From Pirellulaceae bacterium (GTDB lineage: Bacteria > Planctomycetota > Planctomycetia > Pirellulales > Pirellulaceae): 64,000 nt of DNA. The translations under genes and the position numbers were made by a program. Shown here piece by piece: positions 56,181-64,000 of this stretch. The notes under the pieces were generated by a model, which was not told the origin of the DNA, searched no databases, and was given only the letters and a program-made list of their open reading frames with translations. The stretch is taken from contig JAGYIQ010000004.1 in assembly GCA_018402565.1 (NCBI GenBank), forward strand, positions 496,001 through 560,000, given 5' to 3'. The stretch's first letter is position 1. Each line of letters opens with the position of its first letter.

Positions 56181-57512
56181 TTATTCCCCGACCACGTCGT
56201 GCGGCACCTCTCCGTCGCCAGTCGCCTCGCCGGCCAACACCCAGGACAAGTTAAAGCGACAGAAAGTGCCACCCCCCTCCGGACCACCCTCGTACAACAA
56301 ATAAATCCAACCCTCCGACGGCGTGCCTGGCCGTCCAGAGTCGAGCGACGAATACGCAAAATTACCTGCAAATACTTGTCGCCGCACAGGCCAGGTCCGC
56401 CCCCCGTCAAAACTGGCCCAAACATGCCCATTTTTGCGTCCCTGCGGGCTGACGATGTTGCTGTAGATGAGGATGTCGCGTCCCAGCACCGGCAGTCGCA
56501 CCAGTCCGCCCATCAACCCGTAACTGCTGGCTCGATCCCCGTCGGGCAAGACCGTCGACCGCTGCGGCTGCACCCAATGCTGCCCACCATCGCGACTCTC
56601 GCCCGACCAACGCCACAGCGCGTCCTCGACCTGCGGGGCCCAATGCCGCCGGGTGTTGTAGTGCAAGTTCCCGTTGGATAACTCCACCACGCACGCCTCG
56701 CCCGTCCCCATCACCGGAAAGGGCTCGGACGCCTGCCAACTGCGGCCGCCATCGTCGCTGAAAATGGCATTGGTATAGTGAGTCGGAAAGTGCTCGGCCG
56801 GGTAGTTCATCCGCCCATACCAGCGACTCGGGCGGATCAGGCGACCGCGAAATGGACCGTGCCGCAGCGTAATGCCATGCTCGTTCATGTGCATCGACGG
56901 CACATGTCCCAGCGAGTTCGGATACACCGTCACGCCCGCCTGTTCGCTCCACGTTGCACCGTGATCCGACGAACGATACACCCGCAACTTCGCCGGCGGA
57001 TGACGCTCCTCGAGAAAGGCCAACACGTCCCCAGAAATCTCGTCGACCGTGTAGCCTCCTCCCATAAATCCCGCCGCAATCCGCAACGGCTCGCCCCAGG
57101 TACCACCGCCGTCCACGCTCCGCCGGATCTGGCCCTGATTCCAGGCGGCAAGCACCGTCCCGTCCATGGCCACCACCACGTTCGGGAAGCGATCTTGGGC
57201 GAACAACTGCTGCGTTTCGAACCGTGGCTCGCCGACAAACACGTCCAAGGCCCCCTCGTGGGCTTCCGCCGCACGATACAAGGCGTTGTTCGGCTGCCAA
57301 CCGATACCCGTCGTCCAATCCCGCGCCTCCGCCGCATCGTCACTCCGCCGCAACGCCTGGGACACCTGGGAAGAAATCGCGGCTGGGACTGGCTCTTGAG
57401 CCAAACTTCCAGCCATCGTCGAGACACCGACCCCGATCCAGGCAATGGCCGCCCTCCAGCCACACCGCTCACGACCAAAAATAGCTCCATTAAACCGTAT
57501 AATTAAATTCAT
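56181..57512 (-). CDS. Secreted sialidase-like (BNR/Asp-box) protein
   Basis: 443 residues from ATG 57512. The N-terminal hydrophobic signal (WRAAIAWIGVGVSTMAGSLAQE) is followed by a six-bladed propeller with Asp-box motifs SVDGGGTW, SSDHGATW, SDDGGRSW, SRDGGQHW and SFDGGRTW. An early Arg (QIRRS) and GRLIRPSRW could supply the arginine triad, and Tyr/Glu residues are present near NFAYSSLDSGRPG. It is either a glycosidase of the sialidase superfamily or a non-enzymatic propeller. Planctomycetes encode many of these. A longer frame upstream is not favoured. Confidence 0.78.
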   Translation of the reverse strand: MNLIIRFNGAIFGRERCGWRAAIAWIGVGVSTMAGSLAQEPVPAAISSQVSQALRRSDDAAEARDWTTGIGWQPNNALYRAAEAHEGALDVFVGEPRFETQQLFAQDRFPNVVVAMDGTVLAAWNQGQIRRSVDGGGTWGEPLRIAAGFMGGGYTVDEISGDVLAFLEERHPPAKLRVYRSSDHGATWSEQAGVTVYPNSLGHVPSMHMNEHGITLRHGPFRGRLIRPSRWYGRMNYPAEHFPTHYTNAIFSDDGGRSWQASEPFPVMGTGEACVVELSNGNLHYNTRRHWAPQVEDALWRWSGESRDGGQHWVQPQRSTVLPDGDRASSYGLMGGLVRLPVLGRDILIYSNIVSPQGRKNGHVWASFDGGRTWPVRRQVFAGNFAYSSLDSGRPGTPSEGWIYLLYEGGPEGGGTFCRFNLSWVLAGEATGDGEVPHDVVGE

Positions 57513-57967
57513 CTCACTATCACTCCAGCCCCCAAGGCAAAGATACTGCTGATCAACTTTCGCCCCGACTGCAACACACCCCACTGATCATCGCCCGCGG
57601 CGGACTTCCCGTGCAACCGTTCACGACCCGTAGAACGCACCAGCCCCGGAATCGGACCAGCCACCGTGAACGGGTACCTGCCCGTTTTGTGTTCTTACAC
57701 TGCTGCGTGCTGCCTTTCTCTGTCGCGGTGCATCTGCCCCCTCGAGGCCGGAGGAACACGACCGCTGAGAAGCCGCTGCCCTGAGGGCATTAAACTTGGC
57801 AGAACCCGCACAAACAACCCGCCTCAGCCCACTTGGAGCGATCCTTACAGCCCCGCGACCAACCTTCATCCCAGCCGTGGCTGCGAGTCGATGTCACTGG
57901 CACTCCGTGGATCGGAGAGTCGTTCCGGCACCGGACGCTCCAGTTTCTTGCTAAAAGTTCGCTCCCC
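57513..57967. other. Gene-free divergent intergenic region
   Basis: 455 bp between the divergent sialidase-like and phospholipase D-like genes. It contains the 60-bp family C element and no convincing gene. An open frame runs in front of the phospholipase start but lacks coding character. Confidence 0.45.
57615..57674. repeat. Family C element, 60-bp short form
   Basis: AACCGTTCACG at the left and CGTGAACGGGT at the right, with GCACCAGCCCCGG inside, a segment also present in the 159-bp copies. Confidence 0.65.
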
Positions 57968-59344
57968 ATGGTATACGCACTCGAATCAACCGCCGCTCCG
58001 TCGACACGCGTCGCTCGGCGACGATCCCGCGGCCACTGGCAACAACCCGCGGCGCGCCAAGTGTCCGCTTTCGTCCGCCTCCTCGCCGCCGCGCTCCTCG
58101 GCCTGTGCCTCGGCCAATTGCCCAGCGTCTCAGTGGTCTGGGCACAGGACCACGAGTGGACACTGCTGGAGGACGACGACACGGCGTTGGCCGCTCGCTT
58201 GGAACTGATCCAACAAGCCCGCGAAGAGATCTGCATCGCCTGCTACAACGTGGACTCCGGATACGTCGTTGGGCGGCTGGCCCAAGCCCTGTCGGAACGC
58301 ACCGCCCAGGGGCTCCGAGCCCGACTGCTGATCGATGGCCTGCCCGCTCGTAAACTGCACGAGCACTTGGAGTCACTCGTCCGCTGTGGCATCGAGGTCA
58401 AGCTCTTTCATCCGCTGGAACCCGCCCGGCTGCGGCAACTCAATCGTCGCCTGCACTCCAAGCTGATGGTGGCCGACGACCAAGCGATAATCCTGGGTAG
58501 TCGCAACCTGACCGACCCCCACTTTGGCCTGGCCGATCCCGCCTTTATCGATGTTGACTTCTTGCTCCACGGCGAACTGGCGGGCCAAGGCAGACACTAT
58601 TTCAATTGGCTCTGGGACAGCTGTGGGGCGGTCTCACTAACCGAGCTACTGGCGGTTGATCCCCTGGCGGCCGAAGCAGTGACCGTCGCAGACTTGTCGG
58701 TCGCGACCCAGGAGCCAACGACAATCGCGGCGATCGACCGCCGAACCGGCACGGCAGCCGCGGGGGATTTGGCGTTGCTCCAAGACACCGACACGTGGAA
58801 ACGCCGCGGCCAATTCGAACCTCGATTGCTGGCCGCCATCGACCGCGCGCAGTGTGCAGTGGTGCTGGAGACGCCCTATCCCGCCTTTTCGCACCGACTT
58901 GGCCGCGGGTTGGCAGAAGCCGCTCGCCGCGGCGTCTGCGTGACCGTCCTGACCAATGCCGCCAACAACACCGACCGGGCCACGACCTACGCCGCCTGGC
59001 AGAACCAAAAACCAAGACTGCAGCGAGCCGGCGTGGAGGTTCGCGAGTACGCCGGGCCAGGACGCATTCACGCCAAGACTCTGGTGGTTGACCAACTCGA
59101 GGCCTGGGTTGGCAGCTACAACTTCGACCCGCGCGGCGATCGCCTGAACTTGGAACTGGCCCTGCTTGTGAGCGACCCCAACTTCGTCCAAGCTATCAAC
59201 GACTCACTGTGGCGACGTCATGCTGGCTCCCCCGCGTTGCCGGACCGGCCGACGTGGCGATTGACGCCCGGTACGTCCGGTTCCCAGCGTCTGCGGATCC
59301 GGACGCTGCAAGGACTGATGCCGCTCCTGCGCCCCATCCTCTAA
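57968..59344 (+). CDS. Secreted phospholipase D-like protein
   Basis: 458 residues from ATG 57968. A signal sequence (FVRLLAAALLGLCLGQLPSVSVVWAQ) precedes two PLD domains with complete HKD motifs: HSKLMVADDQAIILGSRNLT and HAKTLVVDQLEAWVGSYNFDPRG. This is the architecture of cardiolipin synthase/phospholipase D enzymes, which use a phosphohistidine intermediate; the bacterial exported type acts on phosphodiesters outside the cytoplasm. The substrate is unknown. The longer upstream frame lacks a signal peptide at its start. The UPF0261 gene follows at 24 bp. Confidence 0.87.
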   Translation: MVYALESTAAPSTRVARRRSRGHWQQPAARQVSAFVRLLAAALLGLCLGQLPSVSVVWAQDHEWTLLEDDDTALAARLELIQQAREEICIACYNVDSGYVVGRLAQALSERTAQGLRARLLIDGLPARKLHEHLESLVRCGIEVKLFHPLEPARLRQLNRRLHSKLMVADDQAIILGSRNLTDPHFGLADPAFIDVDFLLHGELAGQGRHYFNWLWDSCGAVSLTELLAVDPLAAEAVTVADLSVATQEPTTIAAIDRRTGTAAAGDLALLQDTDTWKRRGQFEPRLLAAIDRAQCAVVLETPYPAFSHRLGRGLAEAARRGVCVTVLTNAANNTDRATTYAAWQNQKPRLQRAGVEVREYAGPGRIHAKTLVVDQLEAWVGSYNFDPRGDRLNLELALLVSDPNFVQAINDSLWRRHAGSPALPDRPTWRLTPGTSGSQRLRIRTLQGLMPLLRPIL

Positions 59345-59368
59345 CGCCACGATTCATGGGAGGACCGC

Positions 59369-60649
59369 ATGTCGTCACAGGTGTATTTGATCGCCACACT
59401 GGATACCAAGGGCCAGGAACTCGCGTACGTGCAGCAATGTCTCCAAGCCGCGGGTGTGGCCTCGCAGATGGTCGACGTCGGTACCGCCGGACCACCACAA
59501 GTGACGCCCGACATTCCACGCAACACCGTCCTGGCCGCCGCTGGGCTCCTGCCCCCGGACGTCGTTGACAGCGACGCGGACGACGTTGACAGCGACGCGG
59601 CCGACACCACCGCGGTCTTGGGGCACGATCGCGGCTCGGCCATCGCCACCATGGCCAACGCCTTGACGGCATTCCTGCTCCAAGAACTGGCGGCCGGTCG
59701 CGTCGCCGGGGTCCTGGGCCTGGGCGGCAGCGGGGGCACCTCTCTGGTGACCACCGCGCTCCGCAGCTTACCGATCGGTCTGCCCAAGCTGATGGTATCA
59801 ACCGTCGCCAGCGGCAATGTCGCGCCGTACGTCGATTGTAGCGACATCGCCATGCTGTACTCCGTCGTCGATATCGCGGGGCTGAACGCCGTCTCCCGCC
59901 GCGTGCTGGCCAATGCCGCGGCTGCAATGGCGGGCATGGTCCAGGCCCAACCACCGGAGATGGAATCGCGTCCCGCCGTCGGGTTGACCATGTTCGGCGT
60001 CACGACACCCTGCGTCGATCGCGTCCGCCAGGCCCTCACCGCCCTGGGCTACGACCCATTGGTGTTCCACGCCACGGGCTCGGGTGGCCGAGCCATGGAG
60101 CAATTGGTCGCCTCCGGTCTGATCTCCGCCGTCCTGGACATCACCACCACCGAGGTAGCCGACGAAGTGGTCGGCGGGATGTTCCCCAGCGGCCCGCAGC
60201 GGTTCGACAAACTGTTGGCCGCCCGCATTCCCCTCGTCCTGAGCCTGGGGGCTGTCGACATGGTCAACTTCGGGGCTCGCGATACGGTCCCACCCCAATT
60301 CCAACAGCGACTACTGCACGTGCACAACGCGCAGGTGACCCTGATGCGCACGACTCCCGCAGAGAATCGCCGCATCGCGGCCTTCATCGCCGACAAACTC
60401 AATCGAGCCACCGCGCCCTGGCGTCTGCTCGTGCCCGCCGGTGGCGTCTCCCTGCTGGACATGCCCGGCCAACCGTTCCACGACCCCGAGGCCGACGAGG
60501 CCCTGTTCACCGAATTGCAAGCTCGCCTGCAGACGTCGGACCACCACCAGCTGATTCGCTTGCCCTATGACATCAATGCTCCCGAATTCTCTCAAGCCCT
60601 CGTCGACCATTTTTGCGAATTGGTCGCCGAGGCAGGGAAGTCCGATTAA
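59369..60649 (+). CDS. UPF0261 / Tm-1-like ATP-binding domain protein
   Basis: 426 residues. UPF0261 motifs: [96 protein letters not shown] and [17 protein letters not shown]. In plants the Tm-1 protein, which blocks tobamovirus replication, joins this domain to a TIM barrel; in bacteria the two parts are often separate neighbours, as here. A short DVDSDAAD repeat (about 66-79) is an insertion. The biochemical role in bacteria is not established. Confidence 0.9.
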   Translation: MSSQVYLIATLDTKGQELAYVQQCLQAAGVASQMVDVGTAGPPQVTPDIPRNTVLAAAGLLPPDVVDSDADDVDSDAADTTAVLGHDRGSAIATMANALTAFLLQELAAGRVAGVLGLGGSGGTSLVTTALRSLPIGLPKLMVSTVASGNVAPYVDCSDIAMLYSVVDIAGLNAVSRRVLANAAAAMAGMVQAQPPEMESRPAVGLTMFGVTTPCVDRVRQALTALGYDPLVFHATGSGGRAMEQLVASGLISAVLDITTTEVADEVVGGMFPSGPQRFDKLLAARIPLVLSLGAVDMVNFGARDTVPPQFQQRLLHVHNAQVTLMRTTPAENRRIAAFIADKLNRATAPWRLLVPAGGVSLLDMPGQPFHDPEADEALFTELQARLQTSDHHQLIRLPYDINAPEFSQALVDHFCELVAEAGKSD

Positions 60650-60667
60650 AATCACCTCCGACGATCG

Positions 60668-60747
60668 GTGTTAGCACCCGGTTTTCGCGAAATCAGCCGG
60701 AGTGCCTTAGCACCCGGTTTTCTCCGTTACTTGTTGGCGGACGATTC
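60668..60747. repeat. Family B repeat (second copy)
   Basis: Two copies of TTAGCACCCGGTTTTC and then TTACTTGTTGGCGGAC, matching 10597-10721. It lies between the two Tm-1-like genes. Confidence 0.65.
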
Positions 60748-60795
60748 CTCCGTCCAAACACTATCCCACCTGCAGACACTGCCCCTGGAGAATTC

Positions 60796-61623
60796 ATGCC
60801 TACCACCCGCGCGGAAATCCTGAACCGATTGCGACAGAAGATCGCCCAGCGTCAACCGATCGTGGGCGGTGGGGCTGGCACAGGCCTCAGCGCGAAATGC
60901 GAAGAAGCCGGCGGGATCGACCTGATCGTGATCTACAACTCCGGTCGCTACCGCATGGCGGGTCGCGGCTCCCTCGCCGGCCTCATGCCCTACGGCAACG
61001 CCAACGAGATCGTCAAAGAGATGGCGCGCGAGGTCTTGCCCGTCGTCCGGCACACCCCCGTGATCGCTGGAGTCTGCGGTACCGACCCGTTCCTACTCCG
61101 CGATCACTTCCTATCAGAACTCATCGCCCTGGGCTTTGCCGGCATCCAGAACTTTCCCACCGTCGGATTGATCGATGGGCACTTCCGCCAGAACCTGGAG
61201 GAGACCGGCATGGGCTACGGCCTGGAGGTCGAGTGTGTCGCGGCCGCGCATCGACTGGGTCTGCTGACGACGCCCTACATATTCAACCCGCAGCAAGCCG
61301 AGGACATGACCCGCGCCGGCGCCGACATCCTGGTCGCGCACATGGGCCTGACCACCGGCGGAGCCATTGGCGCCGAATCGGCTCTGACCCTCGATCAATG
61401 CGTCGATCGAGTGGCGGAGATCGCTGAGGCCGGCCGACGCCTCCGCTCCGATGTCCTGGTCCTGTGTCACGGCGGACCAATTGCGATGCCCGCCGACGCT
61501 CAGTACATTCTGGATCGCTGCGATATTCATGGATTTTACGGCGCCAGCTCGATGGAGCGACTGCCGACCGAAGTCGCCATCCAGGCCCAAGTGGCCGACT
61601 TCGTTCGGCTGCAACTTCGCTAG
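60796..61623 (+). CDS. PEP hydrolase-like TIM-barrel protein (Tm-1 C-terminal domain homologue)
   Basis: 275 residues from ATG 60796 with CTGGAG upstream. Motifs: [93 protein letters not shown] and [13 protein letters not shown]. This family is annotated phosphoenolpyruvate hydrolase-like and forms the second half of plant Tm-1. It follows the UPF0261 gene, so the two probably act together. The next gene begins 58 bp on. Confidence 0.9.
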   Translation: MPTTRAEILNRLRQKIAQRQPIVGGGAGTGLSAKCEEAGGIDLIVIYNSGRYRMAGRGSLAGLMPYGNANEIVKEMAREVLPVVRHTPVIAGVCGTDPFLLRDHFLSELIALGFAGIQNFPTVGLIDGHFRQNLEETGMGYGLEVECVAAAHRLGLLTTPYIFNPQQAEDMTRAGADILVAHMGLTTGGAIGAESALTLDQCVDRVAEIAEAGRRLRSDVLVLCHGGPIAMPADAQYILDRCDIHGFYGASSMERLPTEVAIQAQVADFVRLQLR

Positions 61624-61681
61624 ATCCCGCGCCCCTCCCCACCCGCCACCGAAGCCCCCTCGATCGGGAACCGCCCACGCC

Positions 61682-62938
61682 ATGAGCCAACCAAGTTTCA
61701 ATCAGAACCCCGCCAAACAAGCCTCGGTCAAGCCAGAAGCCGCGGCGGGCAACGCCTCCAGCAAAACCGTGCCAATGGATGCCGCGTTTAACTCCGAGTA
61801 CCCGTCGATCGATCACTTGCGCCTACGGGCTCAGCAGCGCATGCCGCGTTTTGCGTTTGAGTACCTGGAGGGCGGTTGTTTCTCGGAGATCAACCTGCGA
61901 CGCAATACCGAAGAGATTCGCGACGTCCGTCTGCGGCCGCGTTACTTGAGCGATTACCCAGGGGCCAATTTGCGCACCGAGTTGTTTGGACAGAGCTACG
62001 CGGCACCGTTTGGCGTGTCGCCGATCGGTTTGCAAGGGCTGATGTGGCCCCGGGCCACCGAGATCCTGGCGCGGGCCGCCACGCAGCACGAGCTACCGTT
62101 TATCCTCAGCACCGTCGGCACCGCCAGTATCGAGACGGTCGCTGAAATCACGGGCGGCAAAGCCTGGTTCCAACTCTACCATCCCGCCGAGACCGAACTC
62201 CGCGACAAGCTGCTGGATCGCGCCCAAGCCGCTGGGTTCCCCGTCTTGGTGATCCTGGCCGATACCCCCACCTTTGCTTACCGCCCCAAAGAGATCCGCA
62301 ACGGCCTGTCGATCCCCCCCCGCATGTCCCTGCGCAACGTCCTGCAAATGCTGCGTTGCCCCACGTGGTGCCTGGGCCAATTGTCGGCCGGCAGTCCCGA
62401 ATTCAAGACCATGAAACCTTACATTCCGCCGGGCCTCAGCATGAAGCACTTGGGCCTATTCATGAACAAGACCTTCTCCGGACGACTGACCGCCGACAAA
62501 ATCCAAGCCATCCGCGACCGGTGGCCCGGGAAACTGGTGGTCAAAGGCGTCGTCACTCCCGAAGACGCGGAACTGGCCTTGCGACTGGGTGTCGACGGCC
62601 TGATCGTGTCCAATCACGGCGGACGCCAATTGGATGCCGGCCCCTCCACGATCCACTCCCTGGCCGAACTCCGCGACGAATTCGGACACCGCACCACACT
62701 GATGCTCGACAGCGGCGTCCGCAGCGGTCCTGACGTCGCCTGCGCCCTGGCCTCCGGCGCCAAGTTCGTCTTCCTCGGGCGCAGCTTCATGTACGGCGTC
62801 GGCGCCTTGGGCCACTCCGGCGGCGATCACACGATGATTATGCTCAAGCGACAACTGCTGCAAGTCATGGAACAGATCGGCTGCGCTCAAATCGCCGACC
62901 TGCCCCAACATCGGATGAAGCCGGGCTCGGCTTGTTGA
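61682..62938 (+). CDS. FMN-dependent alpha-hydroxy-acid oxidase/dehydrogenase
   Basis: 418 residues from ATG 61682. A leader of about 35 residues precedes the TIM-barrel FMN domain: MPRFAFEYLEGGC, APFGVSPIGLQGLMWPRAT, FILSTVGTASIE, WFQLYHP, LVVKGVVTPEDAEL (Lys), VSNHGGRQLDAGPSTI (catalytic His with Arg) and LMLDSGVRSGPDV (Arg). This is the family of lactate, glycolate and mandelate dehydrogenases. The substrate is unknown; the link to the Tm-1-like pair suggests a small 2-hydroxy acid. The last two codons and the stop lie inside a family A repeat (GGCTTGTTGA). Confidence 0.9.
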   Translation: MSQPSFNQNPAKQASVKPEAAAGNASSKTVPMDAAFNSEYPSIDHLRLRAQQRMPRFAFEYLEGGCFSEINLRRNTEEIRDVRLRPRYLSDYPGANLRTELFGQSYAAPFGVSPIGLQGLMWPRATEILARAATQHELPFILSTVGTASIETVAEITGGKAWFQLYHPAETELRDKLLDRAQAAGFPVLVILADTPTFAYRPKEIRNGLSIPPRMSLRNVLQMLRCPTWCLGQLSAGSPEFKTMKPYIPPGLSMKHLGLFMNKTFSGRLTADKIQAIRDRWPGKLVVKGVVTPEDAELALRLGVDGLIVSNHGGRQLDAGPSTIHSLAELRDEFGHRTTLMLDSGVRSGPDVACALASGAKFVFLGRSFMYGVGALGHSGGDHTMIMLKRQLLQVMEQIGCAQIADLPQHRMKPGSAC

Positions 62939-63268
62939 TTTTTCCAGACTTGCACGCGAATGGGTTGCCCGATTCAACAAAATCGGGAAAAAACGCGGCG
63001 TTTCCCCATCAATCGAAACGCTTGACGCGTTCCGCTACGGAAAAATCAGCCCGTTGATTTTTCCAGACTTACAAGCGAATTCGTCGCCCACGTCAAGGAA
63101 ACCTGGCGAAAACACGACGTTCTCGAGCCAATCGAAATGCTTGAGGGCTTGTTGATTTTCCCAGACTTACAAGCGAATTCGTCGCCCGATTTAACAAAAT
63201 CGGGAAAAAACGCGGCGTTTCCCCATCAATCGAAATGCTTGACGCATTCCGCTACGGAAAAATCAACC
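62930..63268. repeat. Family A element cluster (locus 6)
   Basis: Three units between the convergent FMN oxidase and permease genes. Ends read GCTTGTTGATTTTTCCAGACTT and GGAAAAATCAACC. The left edge provides the stop codon of the oxidase gene, and the right edge touches the permease stop. Confidence 0.85.
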
Positions 63269-64000
63269 TAACGCAACAGTGGACTCAAAACGGCGACCAA
63301 ACCCAACAACAGCAGCAACACCAGGGTCACGTACCGGAGTCGCTCGCGGCCCAACCAAGTTCCCACTCGCAGCCCCGCCCATGTCACCACCAATAACCAC
63401 GGCACCAACAGCAGCGTCATCAGCAACGGCTGCAGGACTCGAGCACCAAAAAATAAATACAAAATCAAAAACGCCGGCCCCAAACTGATCAGGTACATGC
63501 TGAAGAGGAAGCCACGGCTACGTCGCGTCCCCCAACCGTGCGCCTGGACCCAAAACACCATCAATGGCCCGCCCATCCCCACCAAGCCCTGCATCAAGCC
63601 CGAGCCAAAAAAGGCCGCAATCGTCCACGGGGTCGGCACAACCTCCACCGGCCGCGGTCGCAACCACAAAATCGATAACGTGACCAAAATCACGCCCACC
63701 CCCACGCCCTGCTGCAACGCCTGCCGCGGAAACCCTTCGATCTGGTACAACAGGTACGCCCCCAAAGGCAAGCCCAACAATCGCAGCACCCCCGGCACCG
63801 CCAAGTCACGCCCGCGGATCTCGTCGCGAAACGACCACACGCCGTAGATGTTTTGCGGTACCGTCGAGATCAATAGCGCTGCCTGCGCCTCCGGAATCCC
63901 AAAGTACCCACTGAGCAGCAGCAACGGAATCGTCAACAGGCCCGCCGCAAAACCCGACGAGGCCTGGATAAAGATCCCCACCGACAACACGACGGTCAAG
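63268..64000 (-). CDS. TauE/SafE-family permease, cut by the window end
   Basis: At least 243 residues. The N-terminus lies beyond the window edge or just at it. About seven to eight hydrophobic helices and the TauE/SafE pattern: GIFIQASSGFAAGLLTIPLLLL near the start, then SGLMQGLVGMGGPLMVFWVQAHGW in the middle, the two inverted-repeat GxxxxGMGG-type motifs. The end is VTLVLLLLLGLVAVLSPLLR. The family exports sulfite, sulfoacetate or other organic anions across the inner membrane. The substrate here is unknown. Confidence 0.85.
   Translation of the reverse strand, partial: LTVVLSVGIFIQASSGFAAGLLTIPLLLLSGYFGIPEAQAALLISTVPQNIYGVWSFRDEIRGRDLAVPGVLRLLGLPLGAYLLYQIEGFPRQALQQGVGVGVILVTLSILWLRPRPVEVVPTPWTIAAFFGSGLMQGLVGMGGPLMVFWVQAHGWGTRRSRGFLFSMYLISLGPAFLILYLFFGARVLQPLLMTLLLVPWLLVVTWAGLRVGTWLGRERLRYVTLVLLLLLGLVAVLSPLLR

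Overview
The window looks like chromosomal DNA of a planctomycete, probably of the Pirellulales/Rhodopirellula type. It is GC-rich, with loosely packed genes on both strands. It carries a DUF1598 protein, a family known mainly from planctomycetes, many secreted proteins of unknown function, a stand-alone rpsR, and families of palindromic intergenic repeats. No rRNA, CRISPR array, phage or integrase gene was seen, and no tRNA could be supported. The lineage is inferred from gene content only.

Layout. 0-5.2 kb is gene-poor and repeat-rich: a 97-bp hairpin array (1-870), a frameshifted MFS transporter, an outer-membrane protein remnant, floA with a partner gene, an 18-bp minisatellite, an orphan terminator and a palindromic element. 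5.2-13.9 kb holds a 51-residue DUF3309 protein, a secreted PHP hydrolase, a cystathionine gamma-synthase-like enzyme, rpsR, a thioesterase overlapping an ABC ATPase, and a RegB/RegA-like redox two-component pair. 14-25 kb has a molybdopterin-pentapeptide fusion, an inactive/active M16 peptidase pair, an FHA-GAF-sigma54 activator, the DUF1598 protein and an EF-hand protein. 25-37.5 kb holds housekeeping genes (amidohydrolase, GT4, guaA, ettA, pdxJ, NIF3) and a 902-residue secreted protein. 37.5-46.2 kb concerns sulfur and amino acids: cysD-cysNC, miaE, mtnB, mtnD, a degenerate GGDEF protein and kynA.

46.2-52 kb contains the most unusual material. A tandem pair of two-hairpin RNA-like elements lies upstream of kynA. 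Next to it is a three-gene set on the minus strand: an active trypsin-like/PDZ protease, a pseudoprotease with its PDZ domain inserted inside the protease fold and Cys in place of the catalytic Ser, and a GspF-like membrane protein. 52-64 kb has a divergent HhH-GPD-like protein, a Cds1-like PLP enzyme broken by a frameshift and followed by an anchored rhodanese, a sialidase-like protein, a secreted phospholipase D-like enzyme, a split Tm-1-like pair beside an FMN alpha-hydroxy-acid oxidase, and a TauE/SafE permease cut by the window end.

Themes. Sulfur handling recurs: sulfate activation, methionine salvage, a trans-sulfuration-type enzyme, a cysteine synthase-like enzyme, rhodanese and a possible sulfite exporter. 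At least five short dispersed repeat families fill the gaps between genes, and many secreted or membrane proteins contain in-frame short tandem repeats. All functions are assigned from motifs and family knowledge; no database search was run.
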